A DNA stretch of 64,000 bases from Paenibacillus sp. FSL R10-2782 (lineage in GTDB: Bacteria > Bacillota > Bacilli > Paenibacillales > Paenibacillaceae), in assembly GCF_038592985.1 (NCBI RefSeq), contig NZ_CP151951.1:3401001-3465000 (forward strand), read 5' to 3'. Each line of letters opens with the position of its first letter. Within the stretch, counting starts at the first letter, position 1. The notes under the pieces are model-generated. The model ran no database searches. It was not told the origin of the DNA and saw nothing but the letters and a program-made list of their open reading frames with translations. Below, one piece after another: positions 56,361 through 64,000 of this stretch. The position numbers and the translations under genes are program-made.

Positions 56361-56437
56361 AGCATGGGTCATAAGGCATGGGTTACTCAAACAACAACAT
56401 TGAACCAAGCCACCTTATAAACGGTGATTTCTAGTGA

Positions 56438-56590
56438 TCACTTGAAAATAAGCATAAACCAGCCAATAATCGAAACCCAAAGCACAATACTAATCAGGAT
56501 TCCCCACACGATGCCCACTGAGAAATTCCCTTCACTCTTCGGTACAGCATGGCCAAATTTCAATCTAAGCTTCATTTGATTCCAGTTCAT
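56438..56590 (-). CDS. small membrane protein, 50 aa
   Basis: AAGGAGGGGG followed by ATG 56590 opens MNWNQMKLRLKFGHAVPKSE, then GNFSVGIVWGILISIVLWVS and IIGWFMLIFK: a basic N-terminal part and one membrane helix, so the protein sits in the membrane. The ribosome site is excellent. Function unknown. Confidence 0.65.
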   Translation of the reverse strand: MNWNQMKLRLKFGHAVPKSEGNFSVGIVWGILISIVLWVSIIGWFMLIFK

Positions 56591-56689
56591 AGAACCCCCT
56601 CCTTAAGTTCTATTTCGGAATATGAAGCTCATTTATGTAGATCAATAGTCATGTTTTCCAAAAAAAATAAAAAAGGGCTTTTTGTCCTA

Positions 56690-57019
56690 TCATCCAGTCC
56701 GGGGAAAAAGTATTACTGCTATTCCGACCAAACAAATCAATCCACCTACGATATCGTACAAATCAGGTGTCTTTTTATCAATCCACCATCCCCATGCAAT
56801 GGAAAGGACAATAAAGACACCTCCGTATGCTGCATACACACGCCCAAAAGAGGAGAAAACCTGAAAAGTTGCAATGACTCCGTAGACAGCCAAAATCACC
56901 CCGCCGCAAAGTCCGACATACCATGTCTTCCCTTCACGCAGCCACTGCCAGATCAGATACCCTCCCCCAATTTCGGCTATGCCAGCCAAAATAAAAAGTA
57001 ACGATGCCTTTAACACCAT
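56690..57019 (-). CDS. YnfA family membrane protein (UPF0060)
   Basis: A 109-residue protein with four helices: [51 protein letters not shown] and [20 protein letters not shown] are the YnfA signatures. The family resembles small multidrug resistance proteins in size and helix number; a transport function is assumed for it. AAAGGGATG precedes the start. Confidence 0.92.
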   Translation of the reverse strand: MVLKASLLFILAGIAEIGGGYLIWQWLREGKTWYVGLCGGVILAVYGVIATFQVFSSFGRVYAAYGGVFIVLSIAWGWWIDKKTPDLYDIVGGLICLVGIAVILFPRTG

Positions 57020-57071
57020 TCCACATCCCTTTTCTGCTAATCTTCTCGACTTTATTTCTTAAATGCCATCC

Positions 57072-57254
57072 TTAGAGCACTCGACCTAAAATAATAATCA
57101 ACGCAATCACGCCAACCAGAATAAGCAGATTGCTGACCTGACGCCATAAACCAGAGGCTCCCTCAGAGTGAAGCTTCCGCTGGTTGACATCAAAATTCGC
57201 TTTGGCTCCTTCAGCATCTACAGGGCTAGAAAATGGTCGGTTATCTTCATTCAT
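57072..57254 (-). CDS. small single-pass membrane protein, 60 aa
   Basis: A hydrophilic N-terminal part (MNEDNRPFSSPVDAEGAKAN) and one C-terminal helix (LLILVGVIALIIILGRVL). AAGGAGG before ATG 57254 is a strong ribosome site. Function unknown; small tail-anchored form. Confidence 0.65.
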   Translation of the reverse strand: MNEDNRPFSSPVDAEGAKANFDVNQRKLHSEGASGLWRQVSNLLILVGVIALIIILGRVL

Positions 57255-57604
57255 GTAAATGACCTCCTTATCAATACCACCTTAATGATACCAAACTTTT
57301 CCGCTGATTTCGCGTTGATTTTATACTCATGCTTACTGTATATTTCCCACTGCACCTGCATATTTATGAAGTGTACAACTATGTGTCAATATTTCACTGA
57401 ATATAGCATATGATGGTGAATCAAGGCAGAGTAGGTATTTTGACACCTTTTATTGCAGGACGGTAGTTATGGTATAATTTAGTCAACTTCATTATGATTG
57501 TAACGAAAGTACAACGACTTACCACCTGTATTGAATTCACATCCATGAATCCCCATCCGGTTACAACCTGCATAATCTCACTGTAATTTAGGAGGAGGAT
57601 ACCA
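57255..57604. other. intergenic region, AT-rich
   Basis: About 350 bases between two divergent small membrane protein genes. Apart from the two ribosome sites I see no gene, hairpin or repeat that stands out. Confidence 0.5.
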
Positions 57605-57883
57605 ATGTCCCCAATCTTTATAGCTACTTTAATGTTAACGGGTATATTTTTACTCCAGGCAGCCATCGTTCTGGGCATCATACACTGGATTTCCAAACGT
57701 AGCCGCCGTCCAGCGCAAACCAAAATGGTTCTTATCATGGGTTTGCTTGCGTTGATTTTCGTCTTACTTCTGGTAAATGACTCGATGTATTCACAGGGAC
57801 CGAACTGGTTGGTCTACTTCTGTTTGCTAGTGATCCTCATTAGCGCATGTATCCAACTGAGAAAACGCAAAGAAAAAATGTAA
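57605..57883 (+). CDS. small membrane protein, 92 aa, three helices
   Basis: MSPIFIATLMLTGIFLLQAA, KMVLIMGLLALIFVLLLVND and WLVYFCLLVILISACIQLRK give three predicted helices with a basic linker (SKRSRRPAQTK). TAGGAGGAGG precedes the ATG. No family recognised. It lies 32 bases before the mannanase gene and may be cotranscribed. Confidence 0.7.
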   Translation: MSPIFIATLMLTGIFLLQAAIVLGIIHWISKRSRRPAQTKMVLIMGLLALIFVLLLVNDSMYSQGPNWLVYFCLLVILISACIQLRKRKEKM

Positions 57884-57915
57884 TTTCATCATGATGTCAT
57901 CAAAGGAGGAGCGCC

Positions 57916-58947
57916 ATGAAATCTCACTCAATACGCTTTTGGATACAAAAGGTGCTACTGCTGCTACTTGTTTTACTATTCAGTGTCTCTCAGCAATCGT
58001 TCATTATAGCTGATGCCGCTCCACCTGTTAATTCCCAGGCCTCTGCCAAAGCCAGGCAACTACTTGCCTACCTTTCCAATGTACCAGAGGGTACGCTAAT
58101 CTCCGGACAGCATGACTACTTGGAGGCACCGGATGAACAAAATAACAAGCTGCAACAAATCAGCGGACAATATGCAGGACTCCATGGCTATGAGTTTGGA
58201 GGATTAGCCAATCAGTCCCACGCAGCCTTACAAGAGCAACGTCAGCGTGTTGTGGACAGTGCTATTCAGTGGAGCCAGTCCGGCGGAATTGTAGCTATTA
58301 CCTTTCATCAAGCGTTACCAGGTAAACCCAAAACGTGGAAAAACGTGCAAACCAAGCTTAGTCAGGCTGAATTTAATCACTACATCACGCCGGGTACCCC
58401 GCAATATCGACAGCTGATTGCCGATATTGATGAGGTCGCACTTTCCCTCAAAACGTTGCGGGACGCAGATGTGCCTGTTTTGTGGAGACCCTATCATGAA
58501 ATGAACGGCAACTGGTTCTGGTGGGGAAACAAACAAAATTACGCCCAGCTCTGGAATGTGATGTATGACCGATTCGTTAATGTTCACCATCTGAATAATC
58601 TGTTATGGGTATGGAGTCCGAATGCACCGAACGCATACAGCACACCATACAGTCGAACCTTTCCAGGTATAAGCAGAGTGGATATTCTCGCAGCTGATAT
58701 TTATAACAATGATTACAAATACTCCTATTACACAGGACTGCTCAAGCTTGCACAAGGCAAGCCAATCGGAATTGGGGAAAGTAATATCCTACCGAACGCC
58801 AATGTGTTAAAAAACCAGCCCGACTGGGTCTATGCCATGACATGGGGAAAGGAGCTATCCGCAACCAATTCGCAATCAACGATCAGAACATTTATGAATC
58901 AGAATAATATTATCACACGGAACCTTCTCAACGAGGCCCTGCGCTGA
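57916..58947 (+). CDS. secreted beta-mannanase, GH26
   Basis: A 343-residue exported enzyme. MKSHSIRFWIQKVLLLLLVL opens the signal peptide, cleaved near ADAAPP. The GH26 barrel carries the acid/base Glu at about 195 in WRPYHEMNGNWFWWG and the nucleophile at about 288 in KPIGIGESN. It hydrolyses beta-1,4-mannan of plant cell walls. Length is that of a catalytic domain alone, with no binding module. GGAGGAG before the ATG; a strong terminator follows. Confidence 0.95.
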   Translation: MKSHSIRFWIQKVLLLLLVLLFSVSQQSFIIADAAPPVNSQASAKARQLLAYLSNVPEGTLISGQHDYLEAPDEQNNKLQQISGQYAGLHGYEFGGLANQSHAALQEQRQRVVDSAIQWSQSGGIVAITFHQALPGKPKTWKNVQTKLSQAEFNHYITPGTPQYRQLIADIDEVALSLKTLRDADVPVLWRPYHEMNGNWFWWGNKQNYAQLWNVMYDRFVNVHHLNNLLWVWSPNAPNAYSTPYSRTFPGISRVDILAADIYNNDYKYSYYTGLLKLAQGKPIGIGESNILPNANVLKNQPDWVYAMTWGKELSATNSQSTIRTFMNQNNIITRNLLNEALR

Positions 58948-58953
58948 AATAAC

Positions 58954-58998
58954 AAAAAAGCTTCAACTTCGCTCTATGAGTGGAATTGAAGCTTTTTT
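58954..58998. terminator. bidirectional intrinsic terminator
   Basis: AAAAAAGCTTCAA/TTGAAGCTTTTTT, a 13-bp perfect stem, with A and T runs on both strands, between the mannanase gene and the convergent 71-residue gene. Confidence 0.9.
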
Positions 58999-59020
58999 AG
59001 GTCTAACCAAGCCAAGCGCT

Positions 59021-59236
59021 TTAACTATTTCTAATCACTTCTTCCAGATCAATATCGGCGTACGCCTCTTCACCGAGATGCACAGATACAATGGTATAGA
59101 TCCGCTTGGTCAGTCTCGACATCAGTCGATCTCCCGGCGCTACAGAGTATTCTTCCCGATAATCACCAATTTTGTGAAAACCGCTGGACATATGGATGTA
59201 CAAACTGCCTCTTCGTGTTTTACCATGTACCAACAT
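59021..59236 (-). CDS. small protein of unknown function, 71 aa
   Basis: MLVHGKTRRGSLYIHMSSGF, then a beta-rich part (YSVAPGDRLMSRLTKRIYTI). The frame is open to 59272, but AGGAGG seven bases before ATG 59236 sets the true start. No domain recognised. Located between the mannanase terminator and gldA. Confidence 0.6.
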   Translation of the reverse strand: MLVHGKTRRGSLYIHMSSGFHKIGDYREEYSVAPGDRLMSRLTKRIYTIVSVHLGEEAYADIDLEEVIRNS

Positions 59237-59326
59237 CAAATCTCCTCCTGCTGTAACCATTCCTAATTTCATCTGTTACATGTATATCGGTCAGAATCAG
59301 ATATGATATAAGTCCGCGTTTAAACC

Positions 59327-59362
59327 AAACGGGCCTGCCAGTAATATGACAGACCCGTTTTT
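59327..59362 (-). terminator. intrinsic terminator of gldA
   Basis: AAACGGGCCTGCCA/TGACAGACCCGTTT, an imperfect 14-bp stem, in the gap between gldA and the 71-residue gene. Confidence 0.7.
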
Positions 59363-59394
59363 GCAAAAGATATTTTAAGTCTTTAGGGAAAAAA

Positions 59395-60498
59395 CTATCC
59401 CTGATAGGATTCTGCAATCGCATTCGCCGCAATGATGGCGTTGTACACGTCAGCAGGACTGACCAGAAACGGCATATTGACCATCGTGTCATTCGATGCA
59501 CAGGCAGCTTCGGCTACTTGACGCCATTCAGCCTCGACAAACTCCTCTACACCCAGATCACGAAGCGTCAATGGAAGACCTACGTCCTTAACCAGTTTGA
59601 TGACCGTTTCCAGTTCCTCTTTCGGTGCATTTTCCAGCACCAGCTGAGTTAGCAAACCGAATGTGACCTTCTCGCCATGCTGTGCTTTATGCAGTGAAGG
59701 AACAGCCGTCATGCCATTATGAATCGCATGAGCTGCTGCCAAACCACCTGATTCCGCACCAACACCACTCAGATAAATTGTCGCTTCAATGGTATCCTCC
59801 ACCGCGCGAGTATACACTTTACGATCCACCGCAAGCTTGGCCTTCACGGCATTTTCCAGCAACGTATCATAACAGAGACGGGCCAGTCCCAGCCCTGTGG
59901 TGGAAGGCTTGTTCAGTACCAGGTTGTCCCCGTTGGACTGATAACAAGCCCGCGCTTCAAAATAAGTAGCCAGCGCATCGCCGATCCCGGCTGCAAAGAA
60001 ACGTGCAGGCGCCGCTGCCAAAATGCCCGTATCCGCCAGTACAACGTCGGGATTGGTTGGCAGGAACAAATATTCATCAAAGGAGCCGTCTTTCTTGTAG
60101 ATAACCGCGAGGGCAGTACAAGGGGCATCCGTAGAAGCAATCGTCGGGAAAATAACGACAGGCAGCTTTTCATAATAAGCCGTTGCCTTAGCGGTATCCA
60201 GCGTTTTACCGCCGCCGATCCCTATAATGATGTTAGAGCCATGCTTGCGCACCAATTCCCGGTTACGCTCAATTTCTTCTTTAGTACATTCATATTGGAA
60301 TTTCTCGAAAATGGCCTGATTGCCAGCCGCTTCAATAGAAGCGCCAGCCTCCTTTTGCGCCTTTTCGAGTATAAACTCATCACAAATAATAAAGGCTCTA
60401 TCGCCATAATCTTTAATGTAGTCATTTAACGACGAGAGCAGATTCTGGCCAGAAATAAATTTCTTAGGTGAAGTGACGGACCTTACAACGTTTGTCAT
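59395..60498 (-). CDS. gldA: glycerol dehydrogenase
   Basis: A 367-residue zinc-dependent NAD enzyme that oxidises glycerol to dihydroxyacetone. The NAD motif is IIGIGGGKTLDTAKA, the iron-type alcohol dehydrogenase fold continues with PTIASTDAPCTALAVIY, and the metal ligands are the Asp in GIGDALATYFEA and the His residues in AHAIHNGM and HKAQHGEKV. Length is normal. Monocistronic, with a terminator downstream. Confidence 0.95.
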   Translation of the reverse strand: MTNVVRSVTSPKKFISGQNLLSSLNDYIKDYGDRAFIICDEFILEKAQKEAGASIEAAGNQAIFEKFQYECTKEEIERNRELVRKHGSNIIIGIGGGKTLDTAKATAYYEKLPVVIFPTIASTDAPCTALAVIYKKDGSFDEYLFLPTNPDVVLADTGILAAAPARFFAAGIGDALATYFEARACYQSNGDNLVLNKPSTTGLGLARLCYDTLLENAVKAKLAVDRKVYTRAVEDTIEATIYLSGVGAESGGLAAAHAIHNGMTAVPSLHKAQHGEKVTFGLLTQLVLENAPKEELETVIKLVKDVGLPLTLRDLGVEEFVEAEWRQVAEAACASNDTMVNMPFLVSPADVYNAIIAANAIAESYQG

Positions 60499-60631
60499 GT
60501 AAATTCCTCCTTAGCTTTGACTCATACCGAAAACACGATGTATCTCAGTATGTGACAATTTAACTATAGACCTCTTTTGACCCTGTTAAAAGACTGTTTA
60601 TGGAATATTTTATGAACAAATTGTGCAACTC

Positions 60632-61180
60632 TCAAACTTTAGCGCTTTCATTCCATTCGGAATACAGCATCCCCATCATAATACGGTCATAACTGTTGCC
60701 ATCACGAAGAACAGCCGAACGAACTCTGCCCTCAAGCTGGAAACCCACCTTTTCGTAGGTCCGAATAGCCTGTTCATTGTACTCAATAACATCCAGACCG
60801 ACCCGATTCAAATTTAATTCGTAAAAAGCATAACGAAGAATGAGACGCACCGCTTCGGTCCCGTAGCCCTTCCCACGGTAGTCCCCATTGCCAATGCCAA
60901 CCGCCAACTGGCCGATCCGATTATTCCACTCAATCCCGTGAATGGCCACAAATCCGATCAGGACATCATCCTCTAACGTTCTCAACCGGAAATAGACTTC
61001 GCTCGAACTGGGTGAACCTTCCGATTCCATTTGCTTCAGCGTATAAGGAAGTGCCAGATCCGTATCCACATTTCGCAGATACTCCGCGTCCTCTCCCCAT
61101 TTGAACATCGTTTCGGCATCTCCTTCCCTGACTGCGGATAGTTTAATCCGATCCCCGTAAAATAAATTTTCGATTGTCAT
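60632..61180 (-). CDS. GNAT family N-acetyltransferase (RimJ/RimL-like)
   Basis: A 182-residue GNAT protein. The acetyl-CoA loop GNGDYRGKGYGTEAVRLILR is clear, then YAFYELNLNRVGLDVIEYNE and EKVGFQLEGRVRSAVLRDGN, typical of the ribosomal-protein or polyamine acetyltransferase groups. The substrate is unknown. Confidence 0.9.
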   Translation of the reverse strand: MTIENLFYGDRIKLSAVREGDAETMFKWGEDAEYLRNVDTDLALPYTLKQMESEGSPSSSEVYFRLRTLEDDVLIGFVAIHGIEWNNRIGQLAVGIGNGDYRGKGYGTEAVRLILRYAFYELNLNRVGLDVIEYNEQAIRTYEKVGFQLEGRVRSAVLRDGNSYDRIMMGMLYSEWNESAKV

Positions 61181-61447
61181 GACACTCCATCTCCTGTTTT
61201 ATGTTGTCCCATTTTCGCTCTAGCTATTATGATATTAAACGTCAGCAATATTAAGCCCCCTCAGGAATTCAATGTATAAACTTTACAAAACAATCGGACA
61301 AAATACAAATAAATAGTTATAAACTATCCACTCATCCTTTTTTATAGAAAAATATTCCTGATTCTGATAGACTATAACCAGTCTAATCCCCTACAAATTT
61401 GTATAAAGGACCGGGACTATAGTCATGAACAGAAAGGAAGTGTAAGG

Positions 61448-61699
61448 ATGAACAAACAATCCAAAATCGTCTCCATCGCACTGGCATCGGCTCTAGTATT
61501 CAGCGTTTCTTTTCAATTCGCCCCCACCGTGGAGGCCAAAAAATCAAAAAAATCCCATAAATCAGCTACGCAAAGCTCCGTCTATTACAAAAACTGTACA
61601 GCTGTTAAAAAGGCAGGTAAGGCACCTCTCTACAAAGGTGATCCCGGCTACCGCTCAGCACTCGACCGTGATCATGACGGTGTTGCCTGCGAAAAATAA
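61448..61699 (+). CDS. secreted excalibur calcium-binding domain protein
   Basis: An 83-residue exported protein. MNKQSKIVSIALASALVFSV is the signal peptide, ending near VEAKK. The C-terminal excalibur domain reads VYYKNCTAVKKAGKAPLYKG followed by the EF-hand-like loop DRDHDGVACEK. It binds calcium; beyond that its role in the envelope is not known. AAAGGAAGTGTAAGG before the ATG. Confidence 0.92.
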   Translation: MNKQSKIVSIALASALVFSVSFQFAPTVEAKKSKKSHKSATQSSVYYKNCTAVKKAGKAPLYKGDPGYRSALDRDHDGVACEK

Positions 61700-61732
61700 T
61701 CTCTCATTACATTTGAATGGGTATTATGTACA

Positions 61733-61764
61733 AAAAGACCCTGCGGCCGCAAGGTCTTTTTCAT
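61733..61764. terminator. bidirectional intrinsic terminator
   Basis: AAAAAGACC/GGTCTTTTT with inner TGCGG/CCGCA pairing and T runs on both sides; between the excalibur and KAS III-like genes, which converge. Confidence 0.85.
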
Positions 61765-61769
61765 ATTTC

Positions 61770-62756
61770 TTAATATTTATACAGCATAGCAACCAACTGA
61801 TATCCAGCTCCAATTGTCCAGAACAGCACATAATCACCGCGCCGGATGTGACCGGATTCAATGCCTTCATACAAGGCAATGAACGGGCTACTGGTGCCCG
61901 TATAACCATAACGGTCACCCACATAGATCATTTGGGCGTCCTCCAGCTCCAAATGAGCCTGTATTTTCAGCACATTCGCCAATGAAAACTGGGACAGGCA
62001 ATAAGCCCGTACATCCTGAGGCGCCAGTCCGTTCTTCTTCAAAATTCTCTTGAGCAGATCAAATGTGGGGGGCAATGCCATATTGGCATCGAACGGGAGC
62101 CACTGAATATATTTTCCGGGTGCATTCCTTTGCAGTGTTGCCGCTAATCCCTGAGCCGGATACAAAATTTTATCTATATTGACCGGGTCGGTAAAATACA
62201 TGGAATCTATAAAGCCGGTATCCTCTTCTGTACGCTCCAAAATAGCCGCACACGCAGCATCTCCATAGTTAGCATACGTAATTTCATCCTCGGGGCCGGA
62301 AATGAGCGAGTTATAATCCGAACCGATAATAAGCGCCGTGCGCACATCGGGATTGGCCAGCATCGCTCGACTAGCTTGATCAACAGCCACCGTCATGCCT
62401 GCACAATTCGCGTTAGAATCCATGACAACCACGTCATGCCTGGCCTCAATCGCTTGATGAATAAACAAGGCATTCATTGGAAACAGCGACTCTGGGACTT
62501 GGGTGGAAAACACGATCATGTCCACATCACGGCCTGTCATTTGAGCTTGATCCAGCGCTTTCTTGGCAGCCGCGATCCCCATCGTCAAGCCATTCTCGTC
62601 CGGGTGATCAATAATGTAACGCTTTTTCCTGCCCATATGTTCCATGAAGCGCCGAATATCTTTGCCCTGTTCGTCAAAATGACGAATATAATATTCGTTA
62701 TCCACCGAATGAGGCGGATGATACACACCCAATGCCTTTATTCTAATATGGCTCAT
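61770..62756 (-). CDS. KAS III-like (FabH family) protein lacking the usual His and Asn
   Basis: A 328-residue thiolase-fold protein of the beta-ketoacyl-ACP synthase III family. The active-site Cys is at about 118 in SNANCAGMTVAV, and the C terminus ends GAGYQLVAMLYKY as in FabH. However, the usual His-Gln-Ala-Asn is SLAN (Ser near 258) and the Asn of the DRYGNTS motif is Tyr near 285 (DRYGYTGTSS). Without the His-Asn pair it cannot decarboxylate malonyl-ACP in the normal way, so it may be an acyltransferase or act on another substrate. It is followed upstream by a small gene 54 bases away. Confidence 0.85.
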   Translation of the reverse strand: MSHIRIKALGVYHPPHSVDNEYYIRHFDEQGKDIRRFMEHMGRKKRYIIDHPDENGLTMGIAAAKKALDQAQMTGRDVDMIVFSTQVPESLFPMNALFIHQAIEARHDVVVMDSNANCAGMTVAVDQASRAMLANPDVRTALIIGSDYNSLISGPEDEITYANYGDAACAAILERTEEDTGFIDSMYFTDPVNIDKILYPAQGLAATLQRNAPGKYIQWLPFDANMALPPTFDLLKRILKKNGLAPQDVRAYCLSQFSLANVLKIQAHLELEDAQMIYVGDRYGYTGTSSPFIALYEGIESGHIRRGDYVLFWTIGAGYQLVAMLYKY

Positions 62757-62809
62757 CAGCAGGTTCCCCCCTACACATCATCTCGCTGTTTATCACCGCT
62801 TCAGAAACA

Positions 62810-63160
62810 TTATTGTACGACGATATCTACGTTGTTTAATCCTGCTTCACGTGCAACACGACCAAGTTGCATTTTAATAATCGTTTGTTGAAGGCTGATC
62901 ACAAAAATCACTTTGGCAAAACCGGTCTCTTTATACCGTACAAAAGAACCTTTTAGTTTTTCTACTTCTTCCGGGCCCAGCAGTGCCATTTGGGTGCAGT
63001 CTACTTTGAGTGTAAAGCTGGAAGCCTGAATGGAGGATGTCTTGGATACATACTCCTTGACAAAGTTATCATACTCAGTCGGGCTAAACACACCGTTCAC
63101 CGCCATATGTACCGTTTTAATGGTTTGATCCACTTCGATGCTGTAAGGACTTTGACTCAT
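62810..63160 (-). CDS. small protein of unknown function, STAS-like
   Basis: A 116-residue protein. MSQSPYSIEVDQTIKTVHMA, then a helix-strand pattern (SSFTLKVDCTQMALLGPEEV, FAKVIFVISLQQTIIKMQLG) that resembles an STAS/SEC14-type fold such as SpoIIAA-related proteins. It begins upstream of the KAS III-like gene and could form an operon with it. Family not certain. Confidence 0.6.
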   Translation of the reverse strand: MSQSPYSIEVDQTIKTVHMAVNGVFSPTEYDNFVKEYVSKTSSIQASSFTLKVDCTQMALLGPEEVEKLKGSFVRYKETGFAKVIFVISLQQTIIKMQLGRVAREAGLNNVDIVVQ

Positions 63161-63280
63161 TTCAGTAAGACTCCTTTGAATTCAGATTTTTTACTATTAA
63201 GAATATCGGAAAAATATGTAGAAATTTTAATATTAAAACAGATAAATCGACACTCATATATTACAAATTTGTGAATATGC

Positions 63281-63326
63281 AAAAAAGCCGCCACTGCTCC
63301 TGGCTACAGAGAGCAACTGACGGCTA
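63281..63326 (-). terminator. terminator of the SleB-like gene
   Basis: GCCGTCAGTTGCTC and GAGCAGTGGCGGC make an imperfect stem on the minus strand, then TTTTTTGC, just past the stop at 63347. Confidence 0.8.
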
Positions 63327-63346
63327 ACAAGTGTTCTTACGTTGAA

Positions 63347-63994
63347 TTAATTTGTAAACGTATGGCGGCCGAGTGAAATGACAGCCGGACGGCTCTTGCT
63401 CCACTTGGCTGTAGCAATGGCCGGATTGTAATAAAACAGGGACCCGTTCGTCGGATCTGCACCATTAAGAGCCTGTCTCGCCGCACGATACGCGGTCTTG
63501 TTCGGTTTCAGGCGGTATTGACCATCCTGTACAGCGGTGAACTGGCCTGGCTGCAAAATAACGTCCGGAATCGAGCTTGGAAATTCATTGGACTGCACAC
63601 GGTTTAATACGACCGCCCCCACGGCTACCTGCCCTTGAAAAGATTCCCCGCGTGCCTCAGCATAAATAATCCGAGCCAGCTGGTCCAGGGCGGTTAAACG
63701 CACCTCCCCAAAGGAATCCAGCTTGGCTTGCGTTGCCGCTCCGGCTACACCGTCGGGCGTAAGACCGTAGTCCCGTTGGAAACGGGCAACCGCTTTACTG
63801 GTCAAAGAGCCATAATACCCAGTAAAACCGGCTTTAAAATAACCAAGCGAGTGAAGCTGCTGCTGAAGCTCCAGCACCTGCTCACTCTGAGTACCTTTCG
63901 ACAGCGTTGATGATTGTGCTTGTGCTGGCTCAACTGGCAGCACAATGCCCAGCATACATGCGCAGGACAGGATCAACGTAGAACATTTTTTCAT
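63347..63994 (-). CDS. SleB-like spore cortex-lytic / cell-wall hydrolase
   Basis: A 215-residue exported hydrolase. MKKCSTLILSCACMLGIVLP is a signal peptide. A peptidoglycan-binding domain follows (QVLELQQQLHSLGYFKAGFT then GSLTSKAVARFQRDYGLTPD), then the SleB/CwlJ catalytic domain (LARIIYAEARGESFQGQVAV, VVLNRVQSNEFP) with the Glu of YAEARGE as catalytic residue. SleB degrades spore cortex at germination. Shorter than Bacillus SleB (about 300), as the linker is short. Confidence 0.92.
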   Translation of the reverse strand: MKKCSTLILSCACMLGIVLPVEPAQAQSSTLSKGTQSEQVLELQQQLHSLGYFKAGFTGYYGSLTSKAVARFQRDYGLTPDGVAGAATQAKLDSFGEVRLTALDQLARIIYAEARGESFQGQVAVGAVVLNRVQSNEFPSSIPDVILQPGQFTAVQDGQYRLKPNKTAYRAARQALNGADPTNGSLFYYNPAIATAKWSKSRPAVISLGRHTFTN

Positions 63995-64000
63995 ATTCCA

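Overview
The window looks like a chromosomal segment of a low-to-mid GC, endospore-forming Firmicute, most probably a Paenibacillus of the P. polymyxa type. This is inferred from gene content, not from a marker gene: Bacillus-type SpeA, YktB, DUF1292 and malic enzyme genes, a SleB-like cortex hydrolase, a NucB-like nuclease, SLH and stalk-domain surface proteins, and many systems for plant polysaccharides. I see no phage, insertion sequence, CRISPR array, rRNA or origin. There are two tRNA genes, Val(GAC) and Leu(UAA).

Layout. 1-11.5 kb: housekeeping genes (CoA-binding protein end, an unusual aroA, rhodanese, gnd, yktB, an MFS transporter, speA, DUF1292, a stalk-domain protein, a metallo-beta-lactamase-fold hydrolase, DUF3892, GNAT, tRNA-Val). 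12-16 kb: a MalS-type malic enzyme, followed by a decayed remnant of an AEC-family (malate permease type) transporter, then a chemoreceptor. 16.3-26.9 kb: a galactan locus on the minus strand (GH53 galactanase, GH42 beta-galactosidase, two ABC permeases, a binding lipoprotein and a YesN/YesM two-component pair). 27-32.6 kb: small and surface proteins (a repeat-tailed small protein, NucB-like nuclease, seven-repeat Ig-like protein, ung, SLH protein).

32.7-45.9 kb is the most interesting part. On the minus strand are a LacI regulator, a LicR-type PTS regulator, PTS IIA, IIB and IIC of the cellobiose family, a GH1 6-phospho-beta-glucosidase and a DUF4038 (apiosidase-like, GH140-related) hydrolase without signal peptide. 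Divergently, on the plus strand, are a fucose-isomerase-like sugar isomerase, a split transketolase and an FGGY kinase. Isomerase, FGGY kinase and split transketolase are the parts of the known transketolase route for the branched pentose D-apiose. With the apiosidase-like enzyme and the PTS next door, the block reads as an import, intracellular cleavage and catabolism system for apiosyl-beta-glucosides from plants. The intergenic region carries a near-consensus promoter flanked by two LacI-type operators.

46-55 kb: a LysR/MFS pair, then a sugar-acid-like locus (GH115-like protein, detached glucose-type PTS EIIA, GntR regulator, RspA/ManD-type dehydratase, PTS EIIBC), followed by about 0.55 kb of decayed sequence with strong hairpins, and tRNA-Leu. 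55.8-64 kb: several tiny membrane proteins, YnfA, a GH26 mannanase, glycerol dehydrogenase, GNAT, an excalibur-domain protein, a KAS III-like protein that lacks the usual catalytic His and Asn, and a SleB-like hydrolase. Most genes end in clear intrinsic terminators, many of them shared by convergent pairs.
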